This document shows positions 58,173-64,000 of a DNA stretch of 64,000 nucleotides, piece after piece. Position 1 is the stretch's first letter. The number at the start of each line of letters is the position of its first letter. The position numbers and the translations under genes are program-made. The notes under the pieces were generated by a model. That model did not search any database. It was not told where the DNA came from and was given only the letters and a program-made list of their open reading frames with translations. The stretch is from assembly GCA_036971715.1 (NCBI GenBank), contig JAVHJL010000007.1:2542001-2606000 (forward strand), in the 5' to 3' direction. The DNA comes from Arthrobotrys musiformis. Lineage: Eukaryota > Ascomycota > Orbiliomycetes > Orbiliales > Orbiliaceae.

Positions 58173-58748
58173 GTTCACTCAAGTAGTTAACAAGTAGTTA
58201 ATATCTGCTCTGTGTGGTCGCCGGATGATGAGCCTCAGCTACCCATGCTTTTTATGGGTGAATGCGATAGCGGGAGATAGCGATGGTCGGATCGCGGGAC
58301 GATGAAGGAAGGAGGATGGTCGTGCGAATGAAGGGCGCCCGTCTGGTGTTGTTCTGTATGCAAATGAAATCTTCTGCCGCTGTGTCGTACAATGCGGCGC
58401 CCAATCGGATCCAGATGCGGCGCTCAAAATACCACACAACACACTTTCTTTTTATTTTCACCTGATATACGCAAACCAGTCTCAAGTTGCTCTGGTATGT
58501 TATGGATTGAAGGATTCGAGTGGTCTCGTACCTGGCTCTCAGAAAGGTCATAATTAGGGGCTAATAAAGTTGATTTACAATTAAACTAGTCTCGTCCCTA
58601 GCAATTAAACTATTTTAGAGGGTGGTTTCGTCATTTTGAAATGCCAGGCTCTGCCTACAATCTGCCATGCAGTTGACGTTGTCCACAGCTATTATTAGGT
58701 ACCTTCCCACTCTCCAAAGCTTCGCCATGCTGCGTCAAGCTTGCCATA
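58173..58748. other. Intergenic, 576 bp
   Basis: Air-type gene promoter. Two motif copies, TGGTCTCGTACC (58521-58532) and CTAGTCTCGTCCCTAG (58586-58601), precede the tandem array. No gene was recognised. Confidence 0.45.
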
Positions 58749-60650
58749 TCACCTGACAACTTTCAAGCCTAAAATCCTCGGTATTTTGATGTGGTTTTAT
58801 CGGGAGTTTAGCGTCAGTAGCCTCTCGTCACCCTCAACACACTCATCCGCTCTTTCTTTGCCAGCTATGATTGCCCGCCCCCTCAATCTCCAGCAAAGAC
58901 ATCCCAGACACTGAAGGCCAGAAGTAGCGTATTCATTATCAAATAAGGGTATCACATGACCATTTTGGTCTTCAAAACTCAAAAACTTTTTTGATGTGGT
59001 GCGGATATTTAAGTCTCGCATAAAAACCGCCCGCTTTCAACACCTTGACCTCTCATCCAGACGTCTACCATTGTACCGACCCGGAACGAGACTATACCGA
59101 CCCCACCCCTTTCAAGTACATGGCAATAGAGAGAGCAACCGCAGAATCTTTGGAACGTACTTCTTTCTATCACATGATTACTTTAAGATCTAAAACTGGG
59201 GCTCTTTTGTTGTGGTGTTGTCAGATATTGTTTAAGTGGTCTATCCGCGAGACCAGTCTATCATAGTCTCGAGGTCTATCGTAGTCTTGTTCTGGATCTG
59301 GTCTTTATGCTTTCATCTGATTTCTAGCCACTCTCCTAGCCTCTTTAAACTCTGAAAATAACTAGTAGATTCTAGGTTTATAATAAGCATCTTATATCTA
59401 CAGGATAGTAGTATACTAGTACTCTACAGGTTGTCTAGATACCTCTATTGATAAGGATATAACATGAGCTTTTCAACCTTCAAACCCATGCTTTTTGATG
59501 TGGTTTTCTCAAATATCAACGTTTAGATAGGTCTCCTGTTCTCAACACCTTCATCTACTGATCATATATAGGGCATGGTTCCCCCCTCTATTCTTAAGTT
59601 ACTAGCCTCAGGGCCACCCTAGCATTGTCCTAGTCCCTGCTGCAATGTAAAGAGGGCCCATATGCTGCCTTGTAAACCAGACTTTGAGCTCTAAAGTGTC
59701 AACACTTTCAATGTGGTTTTATCAGATATTGTCTTGGTGGTTAATCTTCCGGTCTCAACGGCTTCTTCTGCCCGTCAGCCTCATGCCCCCCCTCAAGTCC
59801 TGGCTACTCTATCTGTCAGGAGCCATGCGGATAACCTCCGTAAGCTACAAATATCACCTGACCATTTTCAGCTTCAAAACTCTCGGTAATTTGATGTGGT
59901 TTTCTCGGATATCTAACGTCACAATTTTCTCCCACTCTCAACACCTGTATCCGATATATATCCGTCCGCCAACTATCATTCCCTCCAATATTATTTGGAG
60001 TGATAGAGTAAGCAGGCTCTAGGACCTCACTGTCACATGATCACTTTCAGCTTCAAAACTTCTCAACTTTTTGATATGGTTTTTTATCATATCGGACGGA
60101 CATTGTTGTGACGGCCCTTCGCTCTTGATATCTTTACCCGACATACGGCCTCCTATTACTCCGCTCAATAAAATGGCAATCCTTCCTAGAGGCCAGGCGT
60201 ATGCACAGCGCTCTGGGAAGCCTATCACATGATCATTTCCAGCTTCAATACCCCTCAAATTTTTGATGTGGTATTTCATTATCGGATGGATTTGTTGTGA
60301 TAGTCTCCCCGCTCTTGACGCCTTCACCTGCCAGCCAGCCTCTCAGGTCTCCCAAGAAGATTGTGGTTTTCCTAGAGGCTAGAAGTAAGAAGTACTTTGT
60401 GAAGTGCTATCACATGATCATTTTCAGCTTCAAAACCTCCTGACTTTTTGATGTGGTTTTTGCTTTCAGGATCCGATGGACGTCGATTGTTGTGCCCAGT
60501 CTCCCGCTCTTAACATCTTCACCAGCTAATCAGCCAGGCTCCTAGCAATATCTCAAGAGGATCGTGGTCTCTTCTGGAAACGCTCTGTGAAAGAATATCA
60601 CCTGACAACTTTGAGCTTCAAAACCAGAAATCTTTTTTGATGTGGTACGG
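58749..60650 (+). repeat. Diverged tandem repeat array, about 10 units of about 185 bp
   Basis: A core reading roughly ATCACATGATCATTTTCAGC, then TTCAAAAC, then TTTTTGATGTGGTTTT recurs with starts at about 58749, 58951, 59169, 59460, 59677, 59853, 60033, 60224, 60409 and 60598. Spacing is 176-218 bp except one gap of 291. A second conserved block, CTCTTAACACCTTCACC and variants, follows most cores at a constant 76-89 bp (58832, 59036, 59540, 59753, 59935, 60121, 60311, 60498). Units differ at many positions, so the array is old. No long frame runs through it. Nothing resembles tRNA, rRNA or known transposon ends. Confidence 0.8.
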
Positions 60651-62447
60651 TGTCCAGCCACGGAGAGTTTTTACAACACGATCAATAACGTGTGCTTTCT
60701 GATAATATCTCGGGTGGGATATCATGCTCCAATTCTGGGAACGAGACTACTCCAATCGAGGGGAAAGACCTCTGGTTTACGAGACAAGGAAAGACTAGGT
60801 AGTCTCGTCCCTAGACAGCTACAGAAAAGACTGTAGCAACCTTCCAGCCTTAAACTTCAAGTGCCTACCGGTATCTCAGTGGTATTAATACTTCATCGCT
60901 TAGAGCATTCTCCATTTAGGGTTGGGAATATTGCGCCCCAATGAAGGTGCAACAATTGAAAGGTTCGGAGAAGGAATAGCCGCTAAGATGGTGTATAGGC
61001 CAAGTTTAAAGCTAAAGTCCTGAATACTACTTCCAGCTCGTTACGTAGACGACCTAATGGAAAGTAACGCAGACTCCGGGATGGCCCGTCGACGTTCCTG
61101 TTTTTAAGGCCTAGCATTCCGTGCTATCAACAGGAAGGCCGGATTCCGACACTGCTCACTGACCCTAGCGAATTGCATTTTTAAAAAATTCCCTCGTTAC
61201 GAAATATATTAGCTGACGGGTGCCGTCGTATTAGAATATTCGTACCTCCTCAATTAAAACATGCTTATTCGAAATTGCATGGCGAATGTTTACCTCATAT
61301 TACATATACAGTACACAACCTTAAAGTCATAGTAACTGCCAGCATGATTTCATTGCCTTGTCACATTAGCTAATGGCCCAGCCATAGTCAGCCGACATCA
61401 CCATTTAAGTTCAAAAACCGGGATATATTTAGATATTACATGTGCGAAGTATATTAATCAACCGGGTTCGGTAGAATCGGCAAACTCGCCCCGTGCTATG
61501 GAAATGCGGGGAACCGCCGCCCTTCCTCTGAAGCTCAACTTTTTTCCCTTGCAAATTTTGCATCAGCGAGAATTAGAGCTACGAGACATCCGGAATCCCG
61601 AGCTAGCAGCGCGGCATCACAAGGTGGTGCGTTTGTCACCTTTAATTTCGCAGTTGGCCAGTGCCAGTCTCCAAACGGCCGGTGCTGCGTATGCGTGAGC
61701 GTCGCACACAACCCGGAAAAAAAAAAAAAACAACGAAGGACGTGTTGCATGTTGGTCCTGCGCCCAGCACCGGACTGATCTCATTTCAGCGGCGAATGAT
61801 ATAATTTCCCGCCAAGATCAGGCCACTTGATGTTCTTCATTAGATAATGTCATCGACGAATTACATATTCACTTTGTCTACGATTCACATAAGAGCATAA
61901 GGATCAAGTTTTTTTGGTTTGAGAAGAGTGTGGAATATTGTTCAATTCTCCAACAGAAAATAGATAGCTAGCTAGTACAAGACCTGAATCAAATAGTATG
62001 GTTGGATGAAAACGCCAATGGGGACATGCTAGAAATACTTCATAAGACAAAAAATAAAATTCAGATCGAGAAAAAAAGTGTATTATAGAAAAAAAACTCC
62101 AATCCCCAAGCCAAGTGATCCAAGCAAACATGTGACTCCCCGAACTTTTTTGTGATTTTCAGCCGTGATAAACAAAAGAAACGCCGATGGTAAGGTAGTA
62201 GTTGATTTTTTTTGGTGACATTTGTCCAGGAGTCGTGAATCGAGACCGTTAAACCCCCCCTTCTTCTCCTTGAAGATCAAGTTCGAAAGCGGGGTATCCA
62301 ATGCAGTATTAAAAAACAGTGTATATGAACGCCTGTTGTTCTCCCCATGAAAGTGAAAAAGTAATTGTCTTCGGGTATAAGATGTCGGATCGATCGAAAG
62401 ATATGAAGCATTAAAGACCCTCCTCCATCTAATTCGAATTCAAATAT
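60651..62447. other. Intergenic, 1.8 kb
   Basis: Contains an 80-bp inverted pair of the dispersed motif (60735-60814), then AT-rich sequence without genes; the end is the 3' UTR of the Par32-like gene. A run of 14 A lies at 61718-61731. No other feature was seen. Confidence 0.45.
60735..60814. repeat. Hairpin element with terminal copies of the dispersed motif
   Basis: CTGGGAACGAGACTAC (60735-60750) and GTAGTCTCGTCCCTAG (60799-60814) pair at 13-14 of 16 positions, with a 48-bp loop. This is a small terminal-inverted-repeat unit like the one at 11322-11489. Confidence 0.45.
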
Positions 62448-62918
62448 TTAATGTCGGCCAAAGTTTCGGATCTTGTTGACGATTCTGTCGGCATTGGAAG
62501 CAATAGACCGGCTCGAGTAGCCGCTGTGATTCGAGCTTTCCGATACCCTTCGGACTGATCCTTCCAGGCTGACTCTGTCCTCCTCAGCTTCGCTGTCGTG
62601 ACCTTCCTCCTCGTGAGGAACGATGTTTCCGGCGCCACCACGGCCAACGGTGTACATTGGAGCGATGGAGTCGCGTCTTAGCTTGTCGCGCTGAAGCTCT
62701 TCGTCGAAGGAGAACATGGCACGCTCCGAAGCTGCATGAGCGTTACCGACACCACCGCGACCACCGTAGAATGGACGAGCTTGTGGCTTGATGTCGTGGG
62801 ACTTTGCCTTAGGAGCCGCAACTTCAGCAGAGGTAAGCTTGCGGTAGTTTCCGGCGCCGCCAATGCCGGTGTGGTAGTAGGCGGTGTGTGGAGCTGGTTC
62901 GTAGGTGGTGAAGCCCAT
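62448..62918 (-). CDS. Par32/DUF3602 family protein with GRGGAGN repeats
   Basis: Single exon, 156 aa. The family signature repeat G-R-G-G-A-G-N occurs three times: GIGGAGN (18-24), GRGGVGN (53-59) and GRGGAGN (92-98), each preceded by an aromatic or hydrophobic residue (YYHT, PFYG, MYTV). The rest is polar and disordered, with Ser-rich segments (SLEGSVRRVSESSNHSGYSS) near the C-terminus, likely phosphorylated. The yeast relative Par32 is a TORC1-responsive phosphoprotein that inhibits ammonium transporters; the same role here is inference only. A TATATAA box lies about 200 bp upstream. Confidence 0.85.
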   Translation of the reverse strand: MGFTTYEPAPHTAYYHTGIGGAGNYRKLTSAEVAAPKAKSHDIKPQARPFYGGRGGVGNAHAASERAMFSFDEELQRDKLRRDSIAPMYTVGRGGAGNIVPHEEEGHDSEAEEDRVSLEGSVRRVSESSNHSGYSSRSIASNADRIVNKIRNFGRH

Positions 62919-64000
62919 TGTTGATATTGTTATAAAGTTATGTGGGATAGATGCTTGATTGGAATAGAGCTATGAAACTATTAAGCTTTTAACTGTCGAT
63001 GAGGATGTTTTGTTCTCGTAAGAGATATTGAATTCTTGTTGGAAGCTAGATTGATAATCTTGAAGATGCTGATGATGATAAGAAAGAAAGACCAGGTATG
63101 TCCACCAGGAACCCGCTGCTTATATACCAATTTCCATTCCAAGACACCTGGGCTCGATGGCGAGTCCGAAAGTTCATTGCTATGACACATTACTTCATCG
63201 AAATAGCTAGATCGTTAATAATGGGAATGCAAAGAGGGTAGAGGGGCATACGGGAAGAAGCAAAGAAACAAGGCATGACCCTGTCCTAGCGCGCATTTCC
63301 CCAGATTTTCACAGCGGATGTGGCCCGAATGAATTGCTGGTGTGCAGCCTGTCCAACCAGAGTGCCAGAATCCTGCCATGAGCCCCAGCTTTTTTAGCTT
63401 TTGTGGTTTGTTCTTTTTCCTCTCGCTCTTCGCCCTCCCCCTGCGGTTCGGGAAAAAGCAAAAGTCCCAAGGTACAAAATTTTTTTCTTTCTCATGCGGA
63501 TTTTTTTTTTTGAAGAGCGCACCACCGCGCAGGTGATCCAACCTTAACGCTGGGCTGGCACCATTCGGACCGTCTTTGCTTTTGGTGCCAGCTAAATTGG
63601 GGATGCCGTGTGATGTCGTCTTTGGGCGTCTCAATGATGTATGTTGCAGCCCCGTGGCCTCCTCTTTTGTCTGAGGTAAAAAAAAATTTTCCTCGGGGTT
63701 CCTCTGGGATGAGCAAAAGCTTCCTTCGGTAAGCAGTCCCAACAGCCTGGAATGGAAGTATTATGTAAAGCTCTCACTTCACAGTTATTACCCGGGAACG
63801 AGCTTCTCGTTTCTGACTGGCCTGTCGACCGTCTCTGGGCGTAATAGACGATGAGAATTTGCTGCTATATTTGCGGTTCTTGAGCGGTAGCTGCCCGGCC
63901 GTCAACCGGAGAGGGGCACGTGGTGCCTGACCTCACACAATTTTTTTTCTCGAACAAACGACGACTCCGGTTTTGTTCTTTTTGTGTGTGTTTCTGTTCT
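62919..64000. other. Intergenic, 1.1 kb to the window edge
   Basis: Promoter and leader of the Par32-like gene. A minus-strand TATATAA is at 63120-63126. Homopolymer T/A runs at 63480-63511 and 63679-63691; one motif-like CCGGGAACGAGC (63793-63804). A 175-codon minus-strand frame (63215-63742) is Lys-rich from T/A runs and not supported. Confidence 0.45.
63120..63126 (-). promoter_or_regulatory. TATA box (TATATAA) of the Par32-like gene
   Basis: Minus-strand TATATAA followed by GCAGCGGG, about 200 bp upstream of the start codon. Inferred from sequence and position. Confidence 0.4.

Noticed and set aside
63215..63742. 175-codon minus-strand frame
   Set aside because: Lys/Phe runs derive from homopolymer tracts; it sits in the promoter region of the Par32-like gene.
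1..64000. CRISPR arrays, bacterial operons, rRNA genes, telomeric TTAGGG arrays
   Set aside because: None seen; the sequence is spliced eukaryotic DNA.

Overview
The window is nuclear DNA of a filamentous ascomycete (Pezizomycotina). Nearly every gene has short introns (about 50-110 nt) with GTAAGT/GTATGT-type donors, CTAAC/CTAAT branch sites and CAG/TAG acceptors, and the proteins belong to fungal families (Snf1, Nce102, Osh3, CnjB, fungal phospholipase D, Par32-like, kinase-ankyrin). Spacing is loose, with 19 protein genes (one partial) and one tRNA in 64 kb. Several gene-free, AT-rich stretches resemble genomes of early-diverging classes such as Orbiliomycetes or Pezizomycetes, but that assignment is only a guess.

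Layout. 1-13.1 kb: the tail of a plus-strand gene at the left edge, then five minus-strand genes: SDH5/SDHAF2 (complex II flavinylation factor), a large secreted Pro/Gln-rich protein, the AMPK catalytic subunit SNF1, an NDUFAF2-type complex I assembly factor and the eisosome MARVEL protein NCE102. 15.8-22.4 kb: three plus-strand genes, a 14-zinc-knuckle CnjB-type protein, a small mitochondrial-like protein and a type II membrane RgpF-like glycosyltransferase. 23-29.4 kb: an intron-containing tRNA-Leu(AAG) and phospholipase D on the minus strand. 31.7-37 kb: a kinase-ankyrin protein convergent with an unknown acidic protein. 37-40 kb: AT-rich and gene-free. 40-52 kb: OSH3, a secreted cyanovirin-N homologue, and a membrane-anchored protein with a pepsin-like fold whose catalytic motifs are lost. 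53.5-58.2 kb: ARP1 (dynactin) and an Air1/2-type TRAMP subunit. 58.7-60.7 kb: a diverged tandem array with a period of about 185 bp. 62.4-62.9 kb: a Par32/DUF3602 gene.

There is no operon-like logic. Themes that recur are energy metabolism (SNF1 between two respiratory-complex assembly factors), phosphoinositide and plasma-membrane biology (PLD, OSH3, NCE102) and zinc-knuckle RNA-binding proteins (CnjB, Air). The most unusual non-coding features are the tandem array and a short dispersed motif, CTGGGWACGAGACYAG and variants, found about 17 times in intergenic DNA on both strands and in two places as inverted pairs. All exon structures were worked out by hand from splice signals, reading-frame continuity and remembered family consensus; no alignment or database search was run.
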